Source of the DNA: Paraprevotella sp.
GTDB lineage: Bacteria > Bacteroidota > Bacteroidia > Bacteroidales > Bacteroidaceae
Length of the DNA: 15,593 nucleotides
Assembly (NCBI GenBank): GCA_021205005.1
Contig: JAJPYK010000134.1
Span: 26,022-41,614, forward strand
Reading direction: 5' to 3'
A program made the position numbers and the translations under genes. Under the pieces are notes generated by a model, which was not told the DNA's origin, made no database searches, and was given only the letters and a program-made list of their open reading frames with translations. Of the stretch, positions 1 to 8,376 are shown one piece after another (within the stretch, counting starts at the first letter, position 1; every line of letters starts with the position of its first letter).

Positions 1-727
1 CGGCCTTTCCGCCCACCCATCCGGCTACCAAAGAAATCAATCCGCCCAACAAATTGATCTTAAAGAAATAAATCACATTCAGGAACAAGACCAAAGCGAT
101 ATACATTCTTCGCCCGATGGGAATACGGAACAACCAGTAAGAACAAATATAAAATAGGGCAGAGAAATGGAATGTGAAACCTAACAAGTTCAAAGCCATA
201 AACGGTATGATCTTCCTTTGCTCGGCATACTGAAGAGAATAGAGAAACAAAGCCATTGACTTCATATTACGCTGAAGATTGATTTCCGCGTTACAATACA
301 CATAGACAAACAACAGCATGGCCAAAGCATAATTCGGACAAAAGCGTTGAATGAATCGATCGACCAATATCATATCTATGAACACGGAAAAGAAGACAAA
401 CATAAAATAATTAAAGCCTAAGCTCTTCATTAACGCCAAGTAAACCAAAAAACCTTTTTCCATGGTTCCCTGATTCTCACTTGTTTTAAAGATCAGTTCA
501 TGAAAGAAAGAAGAATCCAACACTGAAGGAAAACTTTCATAAATATCATAATACGCCGTCCAATCCCAACCGATAAAACCTCTTCCGCCAAAGAAAAGAA
601 CAAAGAGAAGGCAGCACATGATTCTCGAATACCCTCTCCCTATCCGGTTTTCACATAGCATCAGCAAAAGATATGCCGATAATAAACCAATGTACGGCAA
701 CGAATAAACGAAAGATATCGATTCCAT
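1..727 (-). CDS. EpsG/Wzy-like polysaccharide polymerase, 3' part missing at window edge
   Basis: This reading frame runs without a stop from an ATG at 727 to the left edge, giving 242 codons; the C-terminus lies outside the window. The protein is strongly hydrophobic, with likely membrane helices around residues 8-24, 36-48, 106-122, 132-145, 174-196 and 207-222. Segments such as RGFIGWDWTAYYDIYE (49-64), EKGFLVYLALMKSLG (90-104) and LNLLGFTFHFSALF (179-192) resemble the EpsG family, whose members polymerise or help assemble exopolysaccharide repeat units at the inner membrane in the manner of Wzy. It follows the SGNH-like gene after 43 bp on the same strand, so it probably belongs to the same operon, and it fills the polymerase role next to Wzx and Wzz. 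The family call is from pattern recognition only; another multi-helix glycan protein such as an O-antigen ligase is less likely. Confidence 0.82.
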   Translation of the reverse strand, partial: MESISFVYSLPYIGLLSAYLLLMLCENRIGRGYSRIMCCLLFVLFFGGRGFIGWDWTAYYDIYESFPSVLDSSFFHELIFKTSENQGTMEKGFLVYLALMKSLGFNYFMFVFFSVFIDMILVDRFIQRFCPNYALAMLLFVYVYCNAEINLQRNMKSMALFLYSLQYAEQRKIIPFMALNLLGFTFHFSALFYICSYWLFRIPIGRRMYIALVLFLNVIYFFKINLLGGLISLVAGWVGGKA

Positions 728-770
728 AATTCTAATTACGTTTATCTGGTTATTGGATCCTCATCTCTCC

Positions 771-1721
771 CTAATCGACCTCACTCACATTATACATGTC
801 TTGCACAGCTGCACGCGCACACTTCTTACACAGATCCTGATATTCTTCCGTCACATCGTAACAATCATAAAATGAATTGTCACCTATGAGCTTTTTTTCA
901 TTATCTGAAAGAGAGTAAAGACAGGTCGATAAATACCAATCTGTATCCCAATGCGAGAACAATACCTGAAACCAAGTGGCAGCCGCGATATATCGACCCA
1001 ATCCAAACGAAAGATGGATTCCATTCCGCGTTATTCCCCCTGTTTGAGGAAGTTTTTTACAGTTACGGGCATTCTGTATGGCCGTTCCCGTCTGTATGAC
1101 GATAGCAATGCCATTACGGAGAACCTGCTCTTGAGTGGCAAGAGAAATCTTGTGCCATGAAGTCGCTGTAACATTATCATTTCCATGATAATGAATCCAC
1201 GGCATTTGCCATACGAAAGAAAGCTTGGGATTAGGACATACGGCTTTGATATCTTGTATCAGATTATTTAAGTAAGGATTGTAACTGGAGTAATCAAGAG
1301 ACAAATCACTCTGTTGTTGCAATACTATAATATCCCAATTCTGAGATAAAATAGACCGTAAGGGTGCTTCCGAAACCGGCATTCGAAGTCGACCGGCTTT
1401 CAGTGACAGTTTGATCTCCTCATTCTTATCATATAAATTATTCCAAGTCTGCAAAGATGCCGAAGACCGGATACCTTCATATACACAAATCTTTTTCATA
1501 TCAAAACCTGAATTTGCCATAAAAAGAGACAAATAGGAAGTCCCATCATCCGTATAACTATTACCCAAAGCTAATATTCTCAATGTATCTTTAGTTATCG
1601 GTAACGCGTTATTCTTATATGGCATCATAGTGCCGTTCTCTTCCTCGTCATGATGAGAAGAACAACAGACGGTGAAAAGCCAGAAAATACAAATTCCAAT
1701 ATTGATCAACAGCTTATTCAT
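771..1721 (-). CDS. Secreted SGNH-hydrolase-like protein, DUF4886 type
   Basis: 316 residues. The N-terminus (residues 1-22) is a signal sequence with a hydrophobic core ending in FTVCCSS. A Cys at 19 or 20 might be lipidated, but the residue before it (V or C) is not a standard lipobox residue, so secretion is clearer than lipidation. The mature part starts with a GDSL-like block, LRILALGNSYTDDG (47-60), with Ser55 as the expected nucleophile, then DIIVLQQQSDLS (130-141) and TRNGIHLSFGLGRY (231-244) near the end. This block order is that of DUF4886 proteins of the SGNH superfamily, which may act as carbohydrate esterases. The closing block normally reads DGxH, giving the Asp-His of the catalytic set; here it reads NGIH (233-236), so activity may be altered. 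It sits between an acyltransferase and a polymerase gene, which suggests action on the acyl groups of this polysaccharide; the substrate is unknown. Confidence 0.78.
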   Translation of the reverse strand: MNKLLINIGICIFWLFTVCCSSHHDEEENGTMMPYKNNALPITKDTLRILALGNSYTDDGTSYLSLFMANSGFDMKKICVYEGIRSSASLQTWNNLYDKNEEIKLSLKAGRLRMPVSEAPLRSILSQNWDIIVLQQQSDLSLDYSSYNPYLNNLIQDIKAVCPNPKLSFVWQMPWIHYHGNDNVTATSWHKISLATQEQVLRNGIAIVIQTGTAIQNARNCKKLPQTGGITRNGIHLSFGLGRYIAAATWFQVLFSHWDTDWYLSTCLYSLSDNEKKLIGDNSFYDCYDVTEEYQDLCKKCARAAVQDMYNVSEVD

Positions 1722-1776
1722 ACACTATATTATCATGATGAAAATCTCTATAATATCCTACTTTTTTCAATATCAC

Positions 1777-2433
1777 TTAAGTCTCTTGTCCGATGCCCGC
1801 ATAAGAAGGGAGATCTAAAAAGGATCTGTTCAATACGGAAGATGCCGAAATCGTACAATAATCGGGTGTACGGGTATTTTTCAAAATGCTGCACTTCATT
1901 CCCACCCAGTTATTCTTGCCAATCTCCACACGTCCATAACCCTTACTGGGCTTACCGTCAGCACAAGAAACCATTTTATGAAGATCGGTATCCATAACCA
2001 CGCAATCCCATCCGACATGCACGTCCCGAGAGAAACGGACTCCATAATAGGACACAAGCTTCAAAGAAGCCGAAGCATAGAAACCCTCTCCGAAATATAC
2101 GTGCCCAGTAGAAGACACGGATAAAGCCGAAGCATTACCTATGTAACATTTGCCCCCAAAAACGACAGCACCTTCACATTCCCACATGATACCGGCATTG
2201 GCATAGATTGAAACCGTATCTTTTCCCAAGATCACCATACCCATATGTAACTCATCAGCCTCGATACTTACCGTCCCCCTGCACTTCAATAATCTGGGAC
2301 GGTATAATAAAATAGGTAACCTTATAGCTTGCTTCCAAGGCAAATAATGAAAGTTAAAGTATATAGACCACGGTAGAGAACGAAAAATCCATCTACTATG
2401 CCATATCCGCCGCATAAATCCGCCTGCTCTCAT
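1777..2433 (-). CDS. Left-handed beta-helix (hexapeptide repeat) acyltransferase
   Basis: 218 residues from the ATG at 2433. A GTG one codon earlier (2436) is an alternative start. I prefer the ATG because it forms a TGATG junction with the stop of the flippase gene. The first 50 residues are basic and aromatic. After that come hexapeptide-type turns typical of a left-handed beta helix, ending in GRVEIGKNNWVGMKCSIL (167-184). The motif DTDLH (148-152) matches the region that holds the catalytic His of the WcaF/maltose-acetyltransferase group. Such enzymes move an acetyl or other acyl group from CoA onto a sugar hydroxyl in the cytoplasm. Its place directly after wzx in a polysaccharide operon suggests O-acylation of the repeat unit or of a sugar precursor. 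The donor and acceptor cannot be read from the sequence, and a serine-acetyltransferase-like substrate is unlikely in this context. Confidence 0.85.
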   Translation of the reverse strand: MRAGGFMRRIWHSRWIFRSLPWSIYFNFHYLPWKQAIRLPILLYRPRLLKCRGTVSIEADELHMGMVILGKDTVSIYANAGIMWECEGAVVFGGKCYIGNASALSVSSTGHVYFGEGFYASASLKLVSYYGVRFSRDVHVGWDCVVMDTDLHKMVSCADGKPSKGYGRVEIGKNNWVGMKCSILKNTRTPDYCTISASSVLNRSFLDLPSYAGIGQET

Positions 2434-3878
2434 CACGACCTAATTTTAAAATGGAACTTCGACATAAGCGATAATACAACGGAATTTTTCAAAAAGAACA
2501 GTTGTACACATACCGCATATATGCACATTATCACTCCTCCCACAAATAGTTGCCATAACACGTTGCCCTGAAAAAAACAATATATCCCATATAACATCGG
2601 AATCAATGCCGCATATCCGATCAATACGGTGAAGAAACGGCGAAAGGGAAAATGGACTTCAAATGCTTTCGACATAAAACGCTGTGAAAGTATCAATATC
2701 AGCGTCTCAGACAACAACCAACAGACGGAAGAACCTATTCCCTGCCATTTAGGCACCAATATCACATTGAGAAAAACGCCCAATAAAGCACCCATGAAAG
2801 AATTTCTCAAAATCACTTTATCTTCTTTCAAAGGCATTAAGGCCTGCATCACCAATATTTGCTCGTATCCAATAATCAAAATCAAGGCAGCCACAATCTG
2901 TAACAACACGACCGCCCCCTCATATTCTTTCCCTGAAATCAGATAAACGATCGGCCTTGCCATTATTATCGTAAAAATCACTAAGGGTACGGATATGCAA
3001 AATAAGACATCTACCGACTTATATAATAACGTCTTAAAATCCTCCATTCGGCCGGACTCCACCAATGAACTCATCCGCGGCAACATTACACCCGTAAAAG
3101 CTGAAAAGAGAGCCACTATGATATTAAACAGTTTCACGGCCGTAGAATACAACCCAACTTGTACATCGCCAGAAACAAATCCGAGAAAAGTGACATTAAA
3201 CGAAGTGTACATGGAAGTCAACAACAAATATACCCCAAGCATAAAGAACGGCCTCACATAACTTTGCATATGCAACCCACTAAAGGAGAATTGCACAAAC
3301 CGCCTCGAATGCCAACAGTTTATTATCGCATTGACCACCACAATCATGGTCGTCAGAAAGAAATAAATCACATAATCCTTTGACGAACGCACAAAGACAA
3401 GTACCAACAAAAGATATAAGAACCGAACGGCAATAGAACGGACCGTAATATATCGAAATTCTTCAAGACCTTTATAAAGCCACTCTATCAGAAACACATT
3501 AAAAAGGAGTTTCAACACTCCGATATATAGCAAATCCCTGTAAGAAGAAAGATAAGGCACGAAGAAAGTAGCGCATAAAAGCAGAACGATCGCGATAAAA
3601 GTAACGATCAGATTTAGCATCAACAGGTTGGAGAACGAAAATGCCAATTGCCGTTTATCGCCTCGATGGGCCGCAATCTCGCGAATCCCCATGATGGAAA
3701 CTCCCATCATGGAGAACAGGATGAAATAGTTGACCAAACTGTCTATAAAACTGCATTTCCCATTATTAGCGACCCCTAAGACACGAGAAACATAAGGAAA
3801 AAGAATAAATGGAAAAATGTAGTTTGCGGTAGTCAGAATGCTGCTATATAAGAAATTCTTCTTTATACCCGGCATCAT
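2433..3878 (-). CDS. wzx: Wzx-type polysaccharide repeat-unit flippase
   Basis: 481 residues, almost entirely hydrophobic with short basic loops, consistent with 12-14 transmembrane helices. The start, KKNFLYSSILTTANYIFPFI followed by PYVSRVLG, is characteristic of the RfbX/Wzx branch of the MOP exporter superfamily, as is the mid-protein segment GLYSTAVKLFNI. These proteins flip undecaprenyl-pyrophosphate-linked repeat units from the cytoplasmic to the periplasmic face of the inner membrane. The gene starts at 3878 with an ATGA overlap with wzz; AAAAGGAGA lies just upstream, an unusually clear Shine-Dalgarno-like stretch for this group. It ends in the TGATG junction with the acyltransferase. 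Presence of Wzx, Wzz and an EpsG/Wzy-like polymerase together argues for Wzy-dependent rather than ABC-transporter-dependent assembly. Substrate specificity is not readable. Confidence 0.93.
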   Translation of the reverse strand: MMPGIKKNFLYSSILTTANYIFPFILFPYVSRVLGVANNGKCSFIDSLVNYFILFSMMGVSIMGIREIAAHRGDKRQLAFSFSNLLMLNLIVTFIAIVLLLCATFFVPYLSSYRDLLYIGVLKLLFNVFLIEWLYKGLEEFRYITVRSIAVRFLYLLLVLVFVRSSKDYVIYFFLTTMIVVVNAIINCWHSRRFVQFSFSGLHMQSYVRPFFMLGVYLLLTSMYTSFNVTFLGFVSGDVQVGLYSTAVKLFNIIVALFSAFTGVMLPRMSSLVESGRMEDFKTLLYKSVDVLFCISVPLVIFTIIMARPIVYLISGKEYEGAVVLLQIVAALILIIGYEQILVMQALMPLKEDKVILRNSFMGALLGVFLNVILVPKWQGIGSSVCWLLSETLILILSQRFMSKAFEVHFPFRRFFTVLIGYAALIPMLYGIYCFFQGNVLWQLFVGGVIMCIYAVCVQLFFLKNSVVLSLMSKFHFKIRS

Positions 3879-4972
3879 TCATCTCCTTTTCTTAAACGAT
3901 CCCATATTTGCCGACCTACAAGGACCCATATAGAGGCTAAAATGCTTCCCATTATAAAACTTAAAAGAATCGTAAACAAACGACCGATACCCGTTGCTTT
4001 CAAGGGTACAGAGACTGGGTCTATGACCACGAAAGCGGGCTTCACTTCCTGAATCTTAGCCTTTGCCAGTTCTTTCTTCTGTTTTAATTGAGTATACACC
4101 TGAGAAGCCAAAGACACATCCGCTTCCAACTTTTCCTGCGTTCCTTTCACACGTTGCAGTACAGGCTGCATATTACTGTCCACATTATGCGCATAAGTTG
4201 CCAACGCACTCTTGTATTTGGCTTCCGCTTCATCCGACATCTTATCAAAATAATCATAATCCAATTTTGCTTTTGTCGTCCGATATCGAGTGATATAGCT
4301 CTGGAGCCGCTTGCCTACCGTGTCGGTCAGTATGGCAGAAACATAGGGATCCGGCGTGGTCGAGGCTACGATAATAAGCCCCGTCTTGTCATCCACATCT
4401 ACGGTAATGCTGGTCTTCAGCATACTAATAAATGCGTCCTCTTTTTCCGAAATCTGAATAAGGGAGCCGTCATCAGCGACTCCTCCCCCGACCTTGAGGT
4501 CTTTTTCCCCTTTGAAAGAAACGAACACGGATTCTATTCCCTTACGAACGCCATCTAACCATCCTGTATCTCTGTGCTTATAAAAAGACTGCAAACTTAC
4601 CGTATCGGCACTCTCTTCCGTGCGAACCGGAATATTAGTAAGCCCCATAAGAAAAGACTTTGATGACACCACATTGGGATAGATCATCACATTGACCGCC
4701 TCCGATTTACTTCCGAAATCAAATGACAAACCCCCCATATCGGCAATGGAAGAAAGATAACTCTCTTTTGTTGTACCCAATTCGGGAGATAAGACCAGTT
4801 CTGCCCTGTAAGTTTTCGGGTGCCCGAATGCAATGATTCCCCCGAATACGGCAAAGCCCAATGCAAAAAACAGGATGAAACGGAATGATTTCCTCAGTTT
4901 AGGAATAAAATTCCATATATCGACATCTATTTTGCCCGGATCTACATTATTTCGTTCTTGCGTCGTTCCCAT
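3875..4972 (-). CDS. wzz: Wzz-family polysaccharide chain-length regulator
   Basis: 365 residues. The topology is that of a polysaccharide co-polymerase: a short cytosolic N-terminus, a first membrane helix at about 32-50, a long periplasmic region, and a second membrane helix at about 331-353 with a basic cytosolic tail. The segment after the first helix (HPKTYRAELVLSPELG, 51-66) is typical of Wzz proteins, and the stretch at about 228-310 is rich in Lys, Glu and Ala, as expected for the long periplasmic helices. The segment SVPLKATG (321-328) before the second helix corresponds to the conserved Pro-rich region of the family. There is no C-terminal BY-kinase domain and none is encoded nearby, so length control here lacks an attached Wzc kinase. 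It lies 35 bp after the export gene and overlaps wzx by 4 bp. Confidence 0.92.
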   Translation of the reverse strand: MGTTQERNNVDPGKIDVDIWNFIPKLRKSFRFILFFALGFAVFGGIIAFGHPKTYRAELVLSPELGTTKESYLSSIADMGGLSFDFGSKSEAVNVMIYPNVVSSKSFLMGLTNIPVRTEESADTVSLQSFYKHRDTGWLDGVRKGIESVFVSFKGEKDLKVGGGVADDGSLIQISEKEDAFISMLKTSITVDVDDKTGLIIVASTTPDPYVSAILTDTVGKRLQSYITRYRTTKAKLDYDYFDKMSDEAEAKYKSALATYAHNVDSNMQPVLQRVKGTQEKLEADVSLASQVYTQLKQKKELAKAKIQEVKPAFVVIDPVSVPLKATGIGRLFTILLSFIMGSILASIWVLVGRQIWDRLRKGDE

Positions 4973-5007
4973 GTCTTATTCCTTTTTTCGCATGAAATCC
5001 ATGTCTT

Positions 5008-7566
5008 TTATTTCAATATATTCACTAACGTAGCGATCATCGTGGCAATTGAAGCCGTAGAGGTTCCGATCGTCATCATTTCCTGAGGCGTCATCTTGTT
5101 ACGCTGAGGTTTCGTCGGCACGACGATCTCACAACCGGGTTGGATGGACTTGCTCGAACGACGACCGAGTTCCTCTACCGAACCGTTCATGTGAATGGCA
5201 TAGACACGCGATTTATGGGCGCGGTCGGCATAACCGCCTGCACGCCGGATATAATAACTGAGCGACTTGCCTTTCTCATAGTTTATCGAAATCGGATACA
5301 TTACTTCTCCGCTGATCTTCACCGTATTCGAGAATTGGGGCACGACAAGCTCGTCTCCTTCACGCAAACGGACGTCATCCAATCCGCCGGGATTGGCCAT
5401 CGCCTTTTCCAGATTAATCGCCACCGGATAAGTATCGCCCAAGTCCAACTTCAAGTTCAGAATGGAATCGGCACGAGCCATATCGTAAGTCTTGTCCGAA
5501 CGTAGGCTTTCTTCGTAAAGCTGAATTTGGGAAGTCTTCAGGGCACTCTCGCGCTGTCTCTTCTCTTCATCCGTCAACGCCCGTTGCAAACGGGCACCCT
5601 TAGCATAAGCCAGAGACGACAACCCGCCGGCCGCTTTCACCAGATCGCTCAAACGATAGTCTTTGTTGTCCATCGCATAATATCCTGAGAATTGGACCGC
5701 CCCGCTCACCTTTACGTTACGCTGTTCGGAATAGGCCGGACTTTTGCGGATAAAGACTTCATCATACGGCTGGAGATGAAAATCTTTCTGCCCGCCAACC
5801 AAAAAGCCGTCGCGCAAAGAGAAGCTATACGTTTCTGCCAGTTTCTCGTCGTCGGTCACGGCATCCGGATTCTTTATCCGACGGAATACATCGACGCGGG
5901 CCATAGACGCCGCGTCAGTCAGTCCTCCGGCCTGAAGCACCAAATCATCCACGGTCGTATTGTCGGCATATTGATAAACGCCCGGGAAATTGACTTCGCC
6001 GTCGATCTTCAACGTCCGGTCTCCCTGCATATCCAACGAACTGGGAATAAACAGGATGTCATTCTTACGAAGAGGTATGTCCGCGGATGTCCCGGCCATA
6101 ATGCCCTCCACATCCACCGGAATGACTTCCAAAGTCAGATCGTCTTTCTGACGGTGCATGACGGCCCGATTGACAAAAGCATCCTCACGAAGACCGTCGG
6201 CCGCCTTTATCAACTGACGCACCGTCTTGATGCTTCCGTCCATTTGGTACTGACCGGGATGGAACACGGCTCCGCGGATCTCGGCCATGTTGGAGAAACG
6301 CGGAATCACGGAGTCCACATAAAGAGAATCTCCGTCCTTCAAGAGGAAACCGTTCATCTCGAACTCGCCGATCGTATAGACCGAGTATTCACGCCCGCTT
6401 TTACGCACCAGACGGATATTATCCGTATAGGCATCTCCGGTAAATCCTCCGGCATAATCCAACACACGCGCCACGCTCTCGTTCTCTTTCATTTCGTAGA
6501 ACATCGGGCGTTTCACCTTTCCCCGCATATCGACCAGACACTCGTAAGGCCCGACTACAATCACATCGTTATCGGCTAAACGGACATCGCCTTTCGTATT
6601 TCCGTTAAGTATATAATCGTACACGTCGATCGTAGAAATCACCCGCCCGCCGCGATAGACTTTGATATTACGCAGGGTTCCGACGTCATTGATACCCCCG
6701 GCCGCATACAAAGCATTGAAAGCCGATGACAACGCACTCAAAGTATAGGTTCCCGGCACCATGACCTCGCCCATCACCTGCACCTGTATGGATCGTGTTT
6801 CGCCCACGGTCAGCGTAATTTTAGAATCGGCATAGAAGCGTCCCAGTTGTTTTTTTACATAGTCATTGGCTTCTTTCACGGTCATTCCGGCTAAGTTCAA
6901 CGGCCCCACGTCGTCGATAGTCACGGTGCCGTCGGGGGAGATCGTCCCCTCGAAAGTCGTCTGCGAAGCCCCCCATACGTCGATAATCACGTTGTCGCCC
7001 GCCCCCAAACGGTAGTTGGACGGAGTGGGAATATTCATGCTGGGTTCGAACGTAAGCATCTCATTATTGAATATGTTTCGCCCGAACACTTGTTTTTCAT
7101 TCTCCCCCTCTTTAAAATAGTTCTTATAATAAATGAGGGAATCGATGTCCATGAACCCTATTTCGTCGTTCATTTGCTGACTTTTCACTGTCTTGTCATC
7201 CGCATCCTTGATCTCCCGTTGTGAACGTACCATGTGTCCGTTCTTCTTTTGCAGTTCGTCTTGCGCCTTCTCTTTGTTGGTGCGCAACCTGTTGGTGGTC
7301 TGCTTTTGCGTTTGCTTCGTTCCGGTCAGGTCCAACGCTCCGGGCTGCGACTGCTCGGCCTCGTATTTTTTCCGTATGCGCCTCAACTGATCCACCGTCA
7401 CTCCCTTTTGAAGCAACTGTTTGACAATATATTGTTGGTCCTTCCCCTTCTCTTGCTGTTCCATCACATATTTCACAACCTGATCGTCCAACATGGACTG
7501 GGCCAGGATAAACTGCGCCCAAAAGCAAGCCAGACAGACCAACAGTACTTTTCTCACCATATACAT
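5008..7566 (-). CDS. Polysaccharide export protein with Poly_export domain and about six SLBB repeats
   Basis: 852 residues, more than twice the length of E. coli Wza. A signal peptide covers residues 1-22, with cleavage likely after Ala22 (FILAQS); there is no good lipobox. Residues 25-160 are charged, Gln/Lys-rich and probably partly coiled. The Poly_export (Wza) domain starts at YRLGAGDNVIIDVWG (185-199) and runs to about 255. I count six SLBB-type units, each with a VxGxVxxPGxY-like start and an AGG turn: near 260-292, 343-375, 426-459, 518-550, 617-650 and 748-780. The C-terminal 28 residues include a hydrophobic, Ala/Thr/Ile-rich helix (830-851). The family forms the periplasmic/outer-membrane channel for capsule or exopolysaccharide. 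The start at 7566 fuses with the stop of the upstream transferase (TGATG); a second ATG two codons later is possible. Confidence 0.92.
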   Translation of the reverse strand: MYMVRKVLLVCLACFWAQFILAQSMLDDQVVKYVMEQQEKGKDQQYIVKQLLQKGVTVDQLRRIRKKYEAEQSQPGALDLTGTKQTQKQTTNRLRTNKEKAQDELQKKNGHMVRSQREIKDADDKTVKSQQMNDEIGFMDIDSLIYYKNYFKEGENEKQVFGRNIFNNEMLTFEPSMNIPTPSNYRLGAGDNVIIDVWGASQTTFEGTISPDGTVTIDDVGPLNLAGMTVKEANDYVKKQLGRFYADSKITLTVGETRSIQVQVMGEVMVPGTYTLSALSSAFNALYAAGGINDVGTLRNIKVYRGGRVISTIDVYDYILNGNTKGDVRLADNDVIVVGPYECLVDMRGKVKRPMFYEMKENESVARVLDYAGGFTGDAYTDNIRLVRKSGREYSVYTIGEFEMNGFLLKDGDSLYVDSVIPRFSNMAEIRGAVFHPGQYQMDGSIKTVRQLIKAADGLREDAFVNRAVMHRQKDDLTLEVIPVDVEGIMAGTSADIPLRKNDILFIPSSLDMQGDRTLKIDGEVNFPGVYQYADNTTVDDLVLQAGGLTDAASMARVDVFRRIKNPDAVTDDEKLAETYSFSLRDGFLVGGQKDFHLQPYDEVFIRKSPAYSEQRNVKVSGAVQFSGYYAMDNKDYRLSDLVKAAGGLSSLAYAKGARLQRALTDEEKRQRESALKTSQIQLYEESLRSDKTYDMARADSILNLKLDLGDTYPVAINLEKAMANPGGLDDVRLREGDELVVPQFSNTVKISGEVMYPISINYEKGKSLSYYIRRAGGYADRAHKSRVYAIHMNGSVEELGRRSSKSIQPGCEIVVPTKPQRNKMTPQEMMTIGTSTASIATMIATLVNILK

Positions 7567-8198
7567 CAGAATTTCTTTCCGTTTAAAATAAAACTTATCG
7601 TGGTAAAAATAATCTTCAGATCTACAAGCAACGAACGCTGCTGAAAATATTCCAGATCCATCTGCAACCGCACCAGCATTTTCCGCATCGACTCCGTATA
7701 CCCGTTATATAAGGTTGCCTTCGACGTCAGTCCCGGCCGCATCAGAAAGATATATTCATAATCCGGATTTTCTTTTATGATCTGATCGATGAAGTAACGC
7801 CGTTCCGGTCGAGGCCCCACGAAAGACATATCCCCGCAAAGCACATTCCACAGCTGTGGCAACTCATCCAAATGATGTTCACGAAGAAACTTGCCGACGC
7901 GCGTCAGCCTATCGTCGTCTTTTTCAGCCAGACGCGGCAATCCGTCCTTCTCGGAATCTTCCTGCATCGTTCTGAATTTGAAAATATAAAAAGGTTTCCC
8001 TTTATATCCGATCCGTTCCTGCCTGTAAATCACAGAGCCGGTCCGCTCCCATTTCAATAAGATATATACGGCCAAAAATAACGGAGACAAGATGATCAGC
8101 CCCACTAAAGCCCCGATCATGTCGCCCCCTCTCTTTATCGCCCGCGCCTCGGCGTTCATGCCATCACAAATATCCATATTGACAGATACCTGATTCAT
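7566..8198 (-). CDS. Initiating sugar-phosphate transferase (small monotopic phosphoglycosyl transferase)
   Basis: 210 residues. It has a single membrane-embedded hydrophobic segment (27-47) followed by a cytosolic catalytic domain, the layout of the short PglC-like bacterial sugar transferases rather than the long WbaP/WcaJ forms with extra helices. Recognisable blocks are YRQERIGYKGKPFYIFKFRT (58-77), the catalytic Asp-Glu pair in HHLDELPQ (D111-E112), FVGPRPE (126-132) and RPGLTSKA (154-161). These enzymes move a sugar-1-phosphate from a nucleotide sugar to undecaprenyl phosphate and so start repeat-unit synthesis; the sugar is not predictable here. It is the first gene of the operon, which is unlike the classic Bacteroides fragilis capsule loci that begin with upxY/upxZ regulators. 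The first ATG is used; Met8 or Met14 could also start the protein without loss of the conserved core. Confidence 0.93.
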   Translation of the reverse strand: MNQVSVNMDICDGMNAEARAIKRGGDMIGALVGLIILSPLFLAVYILLKWERTGSVIYRQERIGYKGKPFYIFKFRTMQEDSEKDGLPRLAEKDDDRLTRVGKFLREHHLDELPQLWNVLCGDMSFVGPRPERRYFIDQIIKENPDYEYIFLMRPGLTSKATLYNGYTESMRKMLVRLQMDLEYFQQRSLLVDLKIIFTTISFILNGKKF

Positions 8199-8325
8199 TT
8201 TTCCGGTTTAACTAAATCTTTCATTAATGTAATAACTCAATAACAGTGAATTTATTGTAAAATAACAATATTTTTTTCTTTCCCAAGTAAAGCAGAATGA
8301 GGAATAGAACAAAGAGAGAAACGCG

Positions 8326-8359
8326 CAAAAATTATGCTCCGTTTAAGGCTTTATCCAAA
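8326..8359 (-). promoter_or_regulatory. Possible promoter of the polysaccharide operon
   Basis: On the minus strand a TTTG (8359-8356) is followed after 21 bases by TAATTTTTG (8334-8326), one base longer than the Bacteroidetes -7 consensus TAnnTTTG. Transcription from here would give a leader of roughly 120 bases before the ATG at 8198. The spacing is acceptable but the -7 match is imperfect, so this is tentative. It overlaps the region expected to hold the ssrA -33 element on the other strand. I saw no inverted repeats flanking it, so it does not look like an invertible capsule promoter. Confidence 0.35.
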
Positions 8360-8368
8360 AGAAAGCCT

Positions 8369-8376
8369 TATCTTTG
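8369..8376 (+). promoter_or_regulatory. ssrA promoter, -7 box
   Basis: TATCTTTG fits the Bacteroidetes -7 consensus TAnnTTTG exactly and ends 15 bases before the mature 5' end of tmRNA at 8392, leaving room for a short 5' leader removed by processing. The -33 element is weak; GTTTAAG near 8341-8347 is the nearest candidate. Confidence 0.7.

Noticed and set aside
5692..6579. 295-codon plus-strand ORF inside the SLBB export gene
   Set aside because: Antisense to the Poly_export/SLBB repeats; His/Arg-rich translation without domains.
8253..8270. TATTGT/ACAATA hairpin followed by a T-run on the plus strand
   Set aside because: Only six A/T pairs, and it precedes ssrA with no plus-strand transcript to end; probably chance in A/T-rich DNA.
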